Positions 24,805 through 39,800 of a stretch of DNA of 64,000 nt are shown here, in pieces. The translations under genes were made by a program, and so were the position numbers. Source of the stretch: Caprella mutica (taxonomy: Eukaryota; Arthropoda; Malacostraca; Amphipoda; Caprellidae); the NCBI GenBank assembly GCA_947561585.1, contig CANNZV010000337.1, positions 186,001-250,000 of the forward strand. Direction: 5' to 3'. The notes beneath the pieces were generated by a model. That model saw nothing but the letters and a program-made list of their open reading frames with translations, was not told the DNA's origin and ran no database searches. Position 1 is the stretch's first letter, and each line of letters starts with the position of its first letter.

Positions 24805-27800
24805 GTGAGTAAATTGTAATCTCATTTAGTGAATAATGATACTTGGAGACTTAAGTGCATTAAATTATGATGCACTTAAGCGTATCAAATTATGATGCAC
24901 TTAGGCGTATCAAATTGTGATGCACTTAAGTGTATCAAATTATGATGCACTTAAGCGTAGCAAATTATGATGCACTTAATTAAGTGTCTCATATTGTTTA
25001 AGTGTCCTTAGTGTTTCAGACACACTATAGTAGTATAGTATCAGTTATATTTGAAATAATAAAAAGAGTATAGCCTATAGGATACCTACCTACTTTATAT
25101 ACAGGGTGTCCCAAAAGTAATGTATCATTTACATTTTCCAAATAAGAGAAAACAGACAACGGTATCACGGGTACACTTATTGCAATAAGAACAAAAATAT
25201 CCCTATAATACCTATCTTATATAACTTATATCTAGATATTCTATTTTCTCATCGAATGTACGACTATTAATGGAATATAAAGGGGTCAGTTACTTCTGGG
25301 ACACACTGTACCTATATTACACCTGTTAATGACAGTTATAAATGATGTGCTATTCAATGCCATGTACACACTGTCACACTTCATCAAACTGTTTGTCTAA
25401 TGCCCCGTACACACTGTCAAACACTTCATCAAACTGTTTCTCTAATGCCCCGTACACACTGTCAAACACTTCATCAAACTGTTTGTCTAATGCCCCGTAC
25501 ACACTGTCAAACACTTCATCAAACTGTTTGTCTAATGCCCCGTACACACTGTCAAACACTTCATCAAACTGTTTGTCTAATGCCCCGTACACACTGTCAA
25601 ACACTTCATCAAACTGTTTGTCTAATGCCCCGTACACACTGTCAAACACTTCATCAAACTGTTTGTCAAATGCCCCGTACACACTGTCAAACACTTCATC
25701 AAACTGTTTGTCTAACGCCCCGTACACACTGTCAAACACTTCATCAAACTGTTTGTCTAATGCCCCGTACACACTGTCAAACACTTCATCAAACTGTTTG
25801 TCTAATGCCCCGTACACACTGTCAAACACTTCATCAAACTGTTTGTCAAATGCCCCGTACACACTGTCAAACACTTCATCAAACTGTTTGTCTAATGCCC
25901 CGTACACACTGTCAAACACTTCATCAAACTGTTTGTCTAATGCCCCGTACACACTGTCAAACACTTCATCAAACTGTTTGTCAAATGCCCCGTACACACT
26001 GTCAAACACTTCATCAAACTGTTTGTCTAATGCCCCGTACACACTGTCAAACACTTCATCAAACTGTTTGTCTAACGCCCCGTACACACTGTCAAACACT
26101 TCATCAAACTGTTTGTCTAATGCCCCGTACACACTGTCAAACACTTCATCAAACTGTTTGTCTAATGCCCCGTACACACTGTCAAACACTTCATCAAACT
26201 GTTTGTCAAATGCCCCGTACACACTGTCAAACACTTCATCAAACTGTTTGTCTAATGCCCCGTACACACTGTCAAACACTTCATCAAACTTTTTGTCTAA
26301 TGCCCCTTACACACTGTCAAACACTTCATCAAACTGTTTGTCTAATGCCCCTTACACACTGTCAAACACTTCATCAAACTGTTTGTCTAATGCCCCGTAC
26401 ACACTGTCAAACACTTCATCAAACTGTTTGTCTAATGCCCCTTACACACTGTCAAACACTTCATCAAACTGTTTGTCTAATGCCCCTTACACACTGTCAA
26501 ACACTTCATCAAACTGTTTGTCTAATGCCCCGTACACACTGTCAAACACTTCATCAAACTGTTTGTCTAATGCCCCGTACACACTGTCAAACACTTTGTC
26601 AAACTGTTTGTCTAATGCCCCGTACACACTGTCAAACACTTCATCAAACTGTTTGTCTAATGCCCCGTACACACTGTTAAACACTTTGTCAAACACCAAC
26701 CAATTTTATCGAACATGTTCACACTCTCTCATGTATGATGTTCGTCAAATTGTTTGGCAAACATTGGTTATGAAGTATAGGTATATAAGATTACTTATTA
26801 CTTATTAGTATTGTATTTAAATTTGTCAAGAATTCACTCCTATGCATGGTTGTATGTCAGAAATATACAATAACTTAGTTTTCTATATCACTGTTTGACA
26901 AACAATTTTATAACATGTTGACTTTCTTTCAAACTCTTGCCAGCCGATTTGAAAAATCTCGATATTGTTGCACATTTTCAAGATCTCAAGAACCAGTAGC
27001 GCATTCTCGAGATTGTGCAAAAGCGCCAAATCACGCGGAACATTAGCATTGTTAAATGTTACCTATAACATCTCTCATTCTTTTTCTTTTCAGCTTAACC
27101 GCCAAAGGAAATAGCAATGAGGCAGAATCACTCATGAGTGGAGGTACGAAATGATGTCATACCTCAATGTTTATTTTGTACTATGAATATATATATATAT
27201 ATATATATATACTATTTTTAATTTATTAAATATACAGTAAAAGGCCCTAGAAGCCTTTTTTTGAGCTTAACAGGGGCCTAGAATACCTTAATCGATTTAT
27301 ATCTTCTCTTCTATTTTTTGTATTAATTTTATTGTGTTCTTGAATAAATTGTTGTAATAAATTTAATACTTTATCGTTCTGAGACACTCGGGTATTTTTT
27401 TGTTAATAAGTTTCGTCACAAGCACGTGACGTTTAAGTGATTCCACAATAATTTCTACTTTACTTTTAAGTATTTTTTTAACACGTTCAAGCAATTGAAA
27501 CACTTAAGATGATGCATAGATAGATGACTGGCACTCATAGAACGCATCTCTTCGCTCCCGCCTATGAATGACCTTGACCTTGAACCTGTTCGCGGCCAAC
27601 ATCTAGTAAAATGGTTCCTTGATAATGACCAATCGTCCCATCAAATTTCAGGCAATTTGGTTGAATAATTTTGAGTTATAAATGACCTTGACCTTTGACC
27701 TTTATAAAAACCTTCAAGGTTCTGCAAAACAGATTTCCTTTTTTTAGTTTATGTGACAATGTATACAAGAACATTAAAACGATACGGGTTTTATAATTTC

Positions 27801-30800
27801 TAGAATGTTTGAAAGAGCTTATGAGACTTAAATTGATTCAAATTGATAATAAATAACTATTTGTAAATCGTGTAGTAAGTTAATAATTAAAAGAGGTAAA
27901 TTTTAATTACTGAAGTGAACGAATCTGTCTTCATTTTCAAAAGTGCACACAACTCTACGGTAATTGAGAACAGTATTTGATTTACTATCAGTTATCCGTA
28001 TAAGTACATCTATTTATTTATACAGGGTGCTTCATCTCAGTTCCGACGAAAGTTTGACAGCTTGCGTACAAAACCAAAACTAAACACTCTTTGTACGAAT
28101 AATAAAATGTCCAAAAAAGCTTCGTTATCGCGATATGGATAAGGGTAATTTCTTGACATACACAGGGTGTTTCACATCAAACAAACATTGCTTCACGAAA
28201 ACTTAAATTAACAAAACTGTTTCGTTTTAAAAATATTGACCTTTGAAGTTTTAAAAGAACTCCTATATACCTAGATATTTACATACATACGTTCCTAACG
28301 GATGGTTGTAAGTGGAAAATTATACGTAACAGACCTTAGTACCTATTATAATATTATTAAATGTACAATAACTGTTCGAAGTGTCTGTCTTCAGCTTCAA
28401 TGCAGATCTGACACTTCATCTGAAGTGACTCCTGAAAGCGAAAAAATAACTAATCTCGTGAAGCAATGTTTGTTTTATGTGAAATATCCTGTATATGTCA
28501 AAAAAGAACTCTAGAATCAAGCAATATCGCGATAACGAAGATTTTTTGAACATTTTGTTATTCGTCATAAAAGTTTTAATTTGAGTTTTTATGAAAGCTA
28601 TCAAATCCTGTGAGATCTGAAAAGAAACACCCTGTATAAGCCAATTCAGTTCAAGGAAATAGGAAATTTGTTATATCAATACTATGACACATATAGGGTA
28701 AGTTCCGAGTTATTGGACGGATCCACATTTTCGGACACGTAAGAAAAAAAAAATATTATTTTACTTTTTTAACTTTTTTCCATATATGTACCACGAAAAT
28801 GTGTAACAGTCCGATAACTTAGAGCTTACCCTAATTGCCTAATGCAATTATTCTATTACTAGTGCAATAGCAATAAGGAGATATCTCCATAGGGAGTATT
28901 TGCCCCCTCTTCTTGCTCCCTAACGATGCTCTCTATTTTATCATTCCCTTTTATTGTGTTTGATAGAAATGCTTTTATCGTACATAAAAAACTATACAGA
29001 ATAACAATAACATAAAAACGTGTTCATAAAATTGGCCTTTTATTGCTGTTTTCGTTAGGAAATAATTTTATCGAACGATGAAATGGTTTAAAAAAATTCT
29101 GGTAAATTAATGTGTTTTCACTTTTTTATTAAAAAATTCCGCTTTATATTTTTATTCAAATACATTGAAATATAGTTACTTAATTAATATCTGGTATATA
29201 GTTTTTAATAACTATTATATAGTTTTTAATTACTATTATATAGTTTTATTTACTATTATATATAGTTTTTAATTACTATTATATAGTTTTTATTTGCTAT
29301 TATACAGTTTTAAATTACTATTTTATAGTTTTTAATAACTATTTAGTAATAATAACTAATGGAGATAATATAGTTTAATTATTATTTTTTACATTTTTTT
29401 ACAATACCTTTTAATCATTTTCTTTATTTTTTCTAACTTTTAAGCTCTCATTTAATAGAGTCTTAAATTTCCTGCCACGCTTTAAAAACAAAACGTAGTG
29501 GCAAGATATATTCCCCATTTTCTGACCAACATGTAAGAGAATTTAATTTCGAATGAAAAAATAAATAATTAATGTGACAAGCGTTTAAACTTGCCTCTTC
29601 CAAGTTAATGAAGCATCGTCTACACTGTACAACATTACGTAGTGCATTAACCTAATTTTGTTACTCCAAGCTACAGAATCTTTTAACAAATTCAAAAGAG
29701 CGTCCACACTTTGTATACCGAGCTGTAATGTACCTAATTGAAATAACTAGGTAGTTAACAAATATTTAGTTATCTGAGAACAATAAACATAAACTAGTTA
29801 TTTACTTCATATACTGTATCAAGTAGAATTTAAATAGATAGAGTTTGTGGGCAACCATTTCAAACATGTTGGAAACATGATATTTAACTTTTTCTGCGAG
29901 ATGATAATTCTAAACGAGGATCAAGTGTAATTTAAAGACCCCAGTGTTAACCCAAGTGTAGTTTAAGGACCCCAGTGTTAACTCAAGTGTAGTTTAAGGA
30001 CCCCAGTGTTAACCCAAGTGTAGTTTAAGGACCCCAGTGTTAACTCAAGTGTAGTTTAAGGACCCCAGTGTTAACCCAAGTGTAGTTTAAGGACCCCAGT
30101 GTTAACTCAAGTGTAGTTTAAGGACCCCAGTGTTAACTCAAGTGTAGTTTAAGGACCCCAGTGTTAACTCAAGTGTAGTTTAAGGACCCCAGTGTTAACT
30201 CAAGTGTAGTTTAAGGACCCCAGTGTTAACTCAAGTGTAGTTTAAGGACCCCAGTGTTAACTCTAGTGTAGTTTAAGGACCCCAGATTGAGCTGGGGTCC
30301 TTAAACTACACTAGATCCCTAAACGATGTAGATAGAAAATATATGAACGCTAAATAGAAAATACGTCTTCTGTGTACATGTGGCTGTGATATTTCAGCCA
30401 ATCATGACACTACATATATACGTATTAACATTATCGATATGTGACACTCCTGAGTTATGAAGTATTGGTTACTTCATAACTCAGAGCCACTTCATATCTC
30501 GGGTACATTAGATAGTTTTCTATGATTAAAGTCATAGAAAACTATGGTTTCTTGACCGTATAAAATTTTCTATAATTCAAACATAAAAAAACTTCATAAT
30601 TCAAGTGCATTTCATAACTCAGGTCCTTCATTACTCGTGTGCTTCATAACTCAGGATTTTTTACTGTAAGTTTGAAAAAAAAAAAATTATTGCTTTCATG
30701 TAGGTTTTTATTGGCGAGGAATTGCAAATCCTAAAATATTTTTTTTAAAGTTTTACTCTGTGAAATGTACAAAAAAATAAATCTCAACATTTAAAATATT

Positions 30801-33800
30801 TTCTTTTAGATTCTTCCAGTCACAGTCTGTATGCCAGTAACGGGGGTAATGCCACATCACCGACCAATGGCAGTAACACGACTGTAGCTGCGGAGGGTAA
30901 TCACTACATTGAGACTGACGTACCGATACTGTCACAGTTTCACGAGGATGCTATCAAACAGGTGAACAAAAAATATAGTAGGGTTAGTTCTTAATTATCG
31001 GTCAGTTCAACATTTTCGGACACGTAAGAAAAAAAAATTATTATTATTTAACTTTAATTTTTATTGGTATCCATGATACTTGCAGGTACCTATCATGCCT
31101 AGATAAAATCGATGGTAACAAATTCATATTAATTATTAATAGTCAATAATAATAGTTATCAATTCATGTGATAGTTAGGTTAGGTAAGCAAGTTTTTGTT
31201 CACATTTCTCATTCATTTATAATTTTTACGTATTTTATTAATTTCAAATTAAGTGGTTTTTCGCATCAAAATGAAATGGGTATGAATCATAGAATCCTTA
31301 ACATAATCCTATTTGAACCTTTTTAATGTGTTACAACTATTATATGAAGACTTCATATAGTGTATATAAATACTAGGGTTGTAACGATATGTTTTTAAAT
31401 TCATAGATCTTAAGTTTACCACAGACGCGAAATGAAATGGTATCGAGACGAATACTATATACCGCTGGTGTAAACCATTCAATACTCTTTAAATCTCTCT
31501 ATAATATTTTCATGATCTATAATTTTAGAATCATATTGTCACAACCCTAAATCCAATTATTGTATCGATTATATAGATAACAGACTGATAATATAATACT
31601 GATGCTGATTGTTACAGGCTGGTACAGGACGTTTCCAGTACCTGCTATTGCTGGTCACAGGACTCTGCTTAGCTGGAGACACTATAGAACTTTTCGTGGT
31701 GTCTTACTTGATTCCCAGTGCTGAGGTGGAGTTCTGCCTCACTGGAGTCATGAAAATGTGGCTAGGTAACCTTTAGAGTATTTATAATATGTGGCTAGGT
31801 AATCTTTAGAGTATTTATAATATGTGGCTAGGTAATCTTTAGAGTATTTATAAAATGTGGCTAGGTAACCTTTAGAGTATTTATAAAATGAGGCTAGGTA
31901 ATCTTTAGAGTATTTATAAAATGTGGCTAGGTAATCTTTAGAGTATTTATGAAATGTGGCTAGGTAATCTTTAGAGTATTTATAAAATGTGGCTAGGTAA
32001 TCTTTAGAGTATTTATAAAATGTGGCTAGGTAATCTTTAGAGTATTTATGAAATGTGGCTAGGTAATCTTTAGAGTATTTATAAAATGCGGCTAGGTAAC
32101 CTTTAGAGTATTTATAAAATGTGGCTAGGTAATCTTTAGAGTATTTATAAAATGTGGCTAGGTAATCTTTAGAGTATTTATAAAATGTGGCTAGGTAATC
32201 TTTAGAGTATTTATAAAATGTGGCTAGGTAATCTTTAGAGTATTTATAAAATGTGGCTAGGTAATCTTTAGAGTATTTATAAAAAGTGGCTTGGTAATCT
32301 TTAGAGTATTTATAAAATGTGGCTAGGTAATCTTTAGAGTATTTATAAAATGTGGCTAGGTAATCTTTAGAGTATTTATAAAATGTGGCTAGGTAATCTT
32401 TAGAGTATTTATAAAATGTGGCTAGGTAATCTTTAGAGTATTTATAAAAAGTGGCTAGGTAATCTTTAGAGTATTTATAAAATGTGGCTAGGTAACCTTT
32501 AGAGTATTTATAAAATGTGGCTAGGTAATCTTTAGAGTATTTATAAAATGTGGCTAGGTAATCTTTAGAGTATTTATAAAATGTGGCTAGGTAATCTTTA
32601 GAGTATTTATAAAATGTGGCTAGGTAATCTTTAGAGTATTTATAAAATGTGGCTAGGTAATCTTTAGAGTATTTATAAAATGTGGCTAGGTAATCTTTAG
32701 AGTATTTATAAAATGTGGCTAGGTAACCTTTAGAGTATTTATAAAATGTGGCTAGGTAACCTTTAGAGTATTCATAAAATGTGGCTAGGTAATCTTTGGG
32801 ATATCTATGATAAATTAGTCAAATTATTTATTTTCGTCGATAGTTGATCTTTTTATAATTGCCTATGTTCATATATAATTTTTCGACATTTTGACTCGCC
32901 ATTAGACTGTCAAAGTTGTTTTCTCCCTATCAGCGGCAGTTACTTTCATCGGTATGATGTTCGGGGCAATAATATGGGGCGCCCTGGGGGACAGTATCGG
33001 CAGAAGGAAGGCCCTTCTGTCCGCATTGCTCTTCAATGGAGTCTTTGGACTAGTCTCAGCCTTCATGCCCACCTACAGCACCTTCTTCGTCACCAGACTA
33101 TGTTCTGGAGTAGGGTGAGAACTAGGGTTACTTTTAATATATTTATTCAAATGAACTAGGGTTACTTTTAATATATTTATTCAAATGAACTAGGGTTACT
33201 TTTAATATATTTATTCAAATGAACTAGGGTTACTTTTAATATATTTATTCGAATGAACTAGGGTTACTTTTAATATATTTATTCGAATGAACTAGGGTTA
33301 CTTCTAATATATTTATTCAAGTGAACTAGGGTTACTTTTAATATATTTATTCAAATGAACTAGGGTTACTTTTAATATATTTATTCGAATGAACTAGGGT
33401 TACTTTTAATATATTTATTCAAATGAACTAGGGTTACTTTTAATATATTTATTCAAGTGAACTAGGGTTACTTTTAATATATTTATTCAAATGAACTAGG
33501 GTTACTTTTTAATATATTTATTCGAATGAACTAGGGTTACTTTTAATATATTTATTCAAGTGAACTAGGGTTACTTTTAATATATTTATTCGAATGAACT
33601 AGGGTTACTTTTAATATATTTATTCAAATGAACTAGGGTTACTTTTAATATATTTATTCGAATGAACTAGGGTTACTTTTAATATATTTATTCAAGTGAA
33701 CTAGGGTTACTTTTAATATATTTATTCAAGTGAACTAGGGTTACTTTTAATATATTTATTCGAATGAACTAGGGTTACTTATAATATATTTATTCGAATG

Positions 33801-36800
33801 AAATGTTCCCTTAGAGTATGGATAATCAGCAGGAATATTGACCAATAGTTTATATTAAGTACTTTACTAGGTTTATTAATTAGAAATGGAAAATAGTTTG
33901 GTATATTATATTAGAGAATGGGCATGTCTAACACTTTGGTATTGGCACGGTATAATGAAGGTGGTTATATTAAAACACTCTTTTTTCTTAATAAAGGTAT
34001 TAATTCATGTTTATTTTTATATATAATAAATTATTTCTTACTGAAGGTAATTAATTAATATTCATAGGAATTATCCAGTAAAAATGTTATTGAAACTTCT
34101 AAGTTAATATTTCTTTTTAAATGTCATTAATTGTGATATATATTTTTGTATCAATGATGACAAATATGAGAATAGACGGGCACATAAGGCAAATAATCTT
34201 TAATTACCTTTACGTTACGTTATATTCTCTAGAAATATAATATTATTCTCTAGAAATATAATATTATTCTCTAGAAATATAATATTATTCTCTAGAAATA
34301 TAATATCATTCTCTAGAAATATAATATTATTCTCTAGAAATAGAATATTATTCTCTAGAAATAGAATATTATTCTCTAGAAATATAATATTATTCTCTAG
34401 AAATATAATATTATTCTCTAGAAATATAATATTATTCTCTAGAAATATAATATCATTCTCTAGAAATATGATATTATTCTCTAGAAATATAATATTATTC
34501 TCTTGAAATATAATATTATTCTCTAGAAATAGAATATTATTCTCTAGAAATATAATATTATTCTCTAGAAATATAATATTATTCTCTTGAAATATAATAT
34601 TATTCTCTAGAAATAGAATATTATTCTCTAGAAATAGAATATTATTCTCTAGAAATATAATATGATTCTCTAGAAATATAATAATATTCTCTAGAAATAT
34701 AATATTATTCTCTAGAAATATAATATTATTCTCTAGAAATATAATATTATTCTCTAGAAATATAATATTATTCTCTAGAAATAGAATATTATTCTCTAGA
34801 AATATAATATTATTCTCTAGAAATATAATATTATTCTCTAGAAATATAATATTATTCTCTAGAAATATAATATTATTCTCTAGAAATATAATATTATTCT
34901 CTAGAAATATAATATTATTCTCTAGAAATATAATATTATTCTCTAGAAATATAATATTATTCTCTAGAAATATAATATCATTCTCTAGAAATATGATATT
35001 ATTCTCTAGAAATATAATATTATTCTCTTGAAATATAATATTATTCTCTAGAAATAGAATATTATTCTCTAGAAATAGAATATTATTCTCTAGAAATATA
35101 ATATTATTCTCTAGAAATATAATATTATTCTCTAGAAATATAATATTATTCTCTAGAAATATAATATTATTCTCTAGAAATATAATATTATTCTCTAGAA
35201 ATATAATATTATTCTCTAGAAATATAATATCATTTTCTAGAAATATAATATTATTCTCTAGAAATATAATATTATTCTCTAGAAATATAATATTATTCTC
35301 TAGAAATATAATATTATTCTCTAGAAATATAATATTATTCTCTAGAAATATAATATTATTCTCTAGAAATATAATATTATTCTCTAGAAATATAATATCA
35401 TTCTCTAGAAATATAATATTATTCTCTAGAAATATAATATTATTCTCTAGAAATATAATATTATTCTCTAGAAATATAATATTATTCTCTAGAAATATAA
35501 TATTATTCTCTAGAAATATAATATTATTCTCTAGAAATATAATATTATTCTCTAGAAATATAAAATTATTCTCTGGAAATATAATATTATTCTCTAGAAA
35601 TATAATATTATTCTCTAGAAATATAATATTATTCTCTAGAAATATATTAATTACCTTCACCCCCACCCCCTCTTACAGAATCGGGGGCGGTATCCCCATA
35701 GTGTTTGCCTACTTCTCCGAGTTCCTCACCAAGCACCACAGAGGGCGCTACCTTACCTACCTACTGGTGTGGTGGGCAATAGGGGGCGTGTTTACGGCGT
35801 TAGTGGCATGGCTTATCATTCCTAGGACAGGTGAGGATGATATAATAATGTTATACTTTATATCTTAAATATTTGTATGTCATACAGTCAATAATTTTTG
35901 TTTTGTTTTACACTTTTAATTGGACATTTTTGAGAATTTTATATCTGGTAAAAGATTTGTTTGCCACTTCAACTTCTCCTTACAAATGTCCGATACAGTG
36001 TAAAATCCTGTAAAGTAAAATCCTCTATAGAGAGTATAGAGTCTCGATTAAGGAAGTATCTTCCATAGTGACAAATTTTGTTTAGTCTGCCATGGATGGC
36101 CATTAGTTTTAGAAAACTAAAACCACTATAGAGGCTATTTCCTCTCTCAGGACACTACACTCACTATACAGGACTTCCTTACAGAGGAGTTCTACTGTAT
36201 ACTCAAAACTTCCAAATGTCAGATAGGTTCTCTACTCTTTTTTCCCTCCAAATTTCCCAGGTATCAGCGTGGTGTTGGACGAGTTGCACCATTTCAGCTC
36301 ATGGCGCGTTTTCCTCGTTGTCTGCTCTCTACCGGTTTTCGCGGCAGTTATCGGTCTGTTTTTCATGCCGGAGAGTCCGAGGTACCTGTTAGAGCAAGGC
36401 AGGGACGTGGAGGCCATAATGGTCTACAAGGTGAGCTCAATAAATCGTATCTCTTCACTTTACGGTTCGATTAAGGTTGATTTACTTTTACGATCTGATT
36501 TTTTCGGACCGAAAAAGTAGAGATCCAATAAACCTACTAATTCAACACTGTACATTTAAATGGTTTGAAGTTTTATTCAGCAAGGCGCATAATATTTATA
36601 ATATTGTGTATTTACTATATATAATGGTGACAATATGCTTTCAAAATAATAGATCCCGAAAATAATATAAACGGGGAGAATTAAACAGTATCAAATATTA
36701 TTCAGTTGTATATAGTATATAACATTCGATACCATATTTAATTTCGTCTCGTCTATGATATTCTTGATATCTCTATGATTTAAAAAGCATATTGTCTCAG

Positions 36801-39800
36801 CCCAATATTATAGTAATTAATATGGGTAACAATATGTTTTATTTCTTTACCATATTGCAAGTAAAAACATTTTATATATTTCATGTTATTCTTACCATAT
36901 AAGGTACATAACACGAAATAACATAATAGTATTGTTAAATATTTTCTGACGTAACTTTAAATATTCATATTGCAAAAGAATATAAGTTTCAAAACACACT
37001 AACTTCATCAACATAAAATATTTTACAATCAAATAAAGTGTCTGGCAGTACAATAAACAAGGAATAAATTCAAGTGATGAAATATTATCCTTGAGTGCAG
37101 TTCAATTTAATCATCTTAAATGGATATCATATTACCCTGACAGTGTTCCAGTAATGTTTACTGGGGATAAGAATTATCTCAGTCTTTTATCTATTTCTTT
37201 CGATTTCTATACAGTGAAACTCCTGAGTTTTGAAGTATTGGTTCCTTCATAACTCAGAGCCACTTCATATCTCTGGTGCACTAGATAGTTTTCTATGATT
37301 AAAGTCATAGAAAATGATTGAGAGATAGCTATGACGAAATTCTTGACGTATATCGTTTTCTATAATTGAAACATAGAAAACTACTTCATTACTCGAGTAC
37401 TTCATAACTCGAGAGTTTTACTGAATATGTCTTCTTTTCAGAAAATTTTCCAAATGAACACATCTCACCTATCTGGCACAGAGTACCAACTGACTGAGTT
37501 AGAATTACCTCAATCTATCAGACTACCTAATATAGAGGAACAAGACAGGACTCAATTGATGCAAAATATATCCTCCTACTTCTCTAAAGTAAGTTACAGC
37601 ATATCCTCCTACTTCTCTAAAGTAAGTTACAGCATATCCTCCTACTTCTCTAAAGTAAGTTACAGCATATCCTCCTACTTCTCTAAAGTAAGTTACAGCA
37701 TATCCTCCTACTTCTCTAAAGTAAGTTACAGCATATCCTCCTACTTCTCTAAAGTAAGTTACAGCATATCCTCCTACTTCTCTAAAGTAAGTTACAGCAT
37801 ATCCTCCTACTTCTCTAAAGTAAGTTACAGCATATCCTCCTACTTCTCTAAAGTAAGTTACAGCATATCCTCCTACTTCTCTAAAGTAAGTTACAGCATA
37901 TCCTCCTACTTCTCTAAAGTAAATTACAGCATATCCTCCTACTTCTCTGAAGTAAGTTACAGCATATCCTCCTACTTCTCTAAAGTAAGTTAACATATCC
38001 TCCTACTTCTCTAAAGTAAGTTACAGCGTATCCTCCTACTTCTCTAAAGTAAGTTACAGCATATCCTCCTACTTCTCTAAAGTAAGTTACATCATATCCT
38101 CCTACTTCTCTATAGTAAATTACAGCATATCCTCCTACTTCTCTGAAGTAAGTTACAGCATAACCTCATACTTCTCTAAAGTAAGTTACAACATATCCTC
38201 CTACCTCTCTAAAGTAAGTTACAGCATATCCTCCTACCTCTCTAAAGTAAGTTACAGCATATCCTCCTACTTCTCTGAAGTAAGTTACAGCATATCCTCC
38301 TACTTCTCTGAAGTAAGTTACAGCATATCCTCCTACTTCTCTAAAGTTACAGCATAACCTCCTACTTCTCTAAAGTAAGTTCAGTATATTCTCCTACGGA
38401 TACTTTTTAAATCTAGGATTGTTTAGAAACTCGGATTTTTTTTTAATTTCGATTTTTTGTTTTTCCGGTTTTTTGTATTTCGGACTTTTTGGTAACCCAT
38501 ATTTTTTTCTGTTATCTGGAATTGTTTTTCCGGATTTTTGTTCTTGTTATATACATGTATGTAATACAGTCGGTATGGATACAGCATCTATGTATGTAAC
38601 CCCCCTCATTACTATTGTGTACTTAGATCTAAATAACTTACAATCATGTCACTTAGTTACTACCCAATTCTTGTCACCGAATCATTTCGCTCGCAAAAAA
38701 GGATTTGCAATCGAGTTAGTTTTCACTTTACTCTTCAGTTATCTTGACAGTTATTTTAGTTAAGGAATTATTTAGTATTTTCAATTTTAAAGCTTTATTA
38801 CATGTGATTCTACCCTTGCTCTTTACCAGTACGTTCTAACATATACACTAATAATCCCTTTTCTTTTCTAAGGTTTACTCACTGGTTCATCACCTGACAA
38901 GTCCCCCCTACAGACACATCACTGCTGTACTCATGACGGTGTGGTTTGCTACAGCTTTCGGGTGAGAAAAACTATCATCTGAAGAGTATATTGCCATGCT
39001 ATTTGTCTTGAAAACTATCATCTGAAGAGTATCTTGCCATGCTATTTGTCTTGAAAACTATCATCTGAAGGGTATCTTGCCATGCTATTTGTCTTGTAAA
39101 GTATCATCTGAAGAGTATATTGCCATGCTATTTGCCTTGAAAACTATCATCTGAAGAGTATCTTGCCATGCTATTTGCCTTGAAAACTATCATCTGAAGA
39201 GTATCTTGCCATGCTATTTGTCTTGAAAACTATCATCTGAAGAGTATATTGCCATGCTATTTGCCTTGAAAACTATCATCTGAAGAGTATCTTGCCATGC
39301 TATTTGCCTTGAAAACTATCATCTGAAGAGTATCTTGCCATGCTATTTGCCTTGAAAACTATCATCTGAAGAGTATATTGCCATGCTATTTGTCTTGAAA
39401 ACTATCATCTGAAGAGTATATTGCCATGCTATTTGCCTTGAAAACTATCATCTGAAGAGTATCTTGCCATGCTATTTGTCTTGAAAACTATCATCTGAAG
39501 AGTATATTGCCATGCTATTTGCCTTGAAAACTATCATCTGAAGAGTATCTTGCCATGCTATTTGCCTTGAAAACTATCATCTGAAGAGTATCTTGCCATG
39601 CTATTTGCCTTGAAAACTATCATCTGAAGAGTATATTGCCATGCTATTTGTCTTGAAAACTATCATCTGAAGAGTATATTGCCATGCTATTTGCCTTGAA
39701 AACTATCATCTGAAGAGTATCTTGCCATGCTATTTGCCTTGAAAACTATCATCTGAAGAGTATCTTGCCATGCTATTTGTCTTGAAAACTATCATCTGAA

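Noticed and set aside
25342..26808. 488-residue open frame with NAPYTLSNTSSNCLS repeats
   Set aside because: It is a 45-bp minisatellite in SV2 intron 1 that is open in three frames on two strands; there is no splice, domain or codon evidence for a gene.
32974..33159. Alternative-frame protein in SV2 exon 5
   Set aside because: It is a shadow of the conserved MFS frame (GALGDSIGRRK) in the same exon.
33115..33800. Telomere-like TTAGGG/AGGGTTA repeats
   Set aside because: AGGGTTAC occurs only once per 34-bp unit within a longer AT-rich repeat; it is not a run of telomere hexamers.
34215..35666. 483-residue minus-strand frame of IIFLENN heptads
   Set aside because: It is a by-product of the 21-bp array in SV2 intron 5, on the antisense strand of a real gene.
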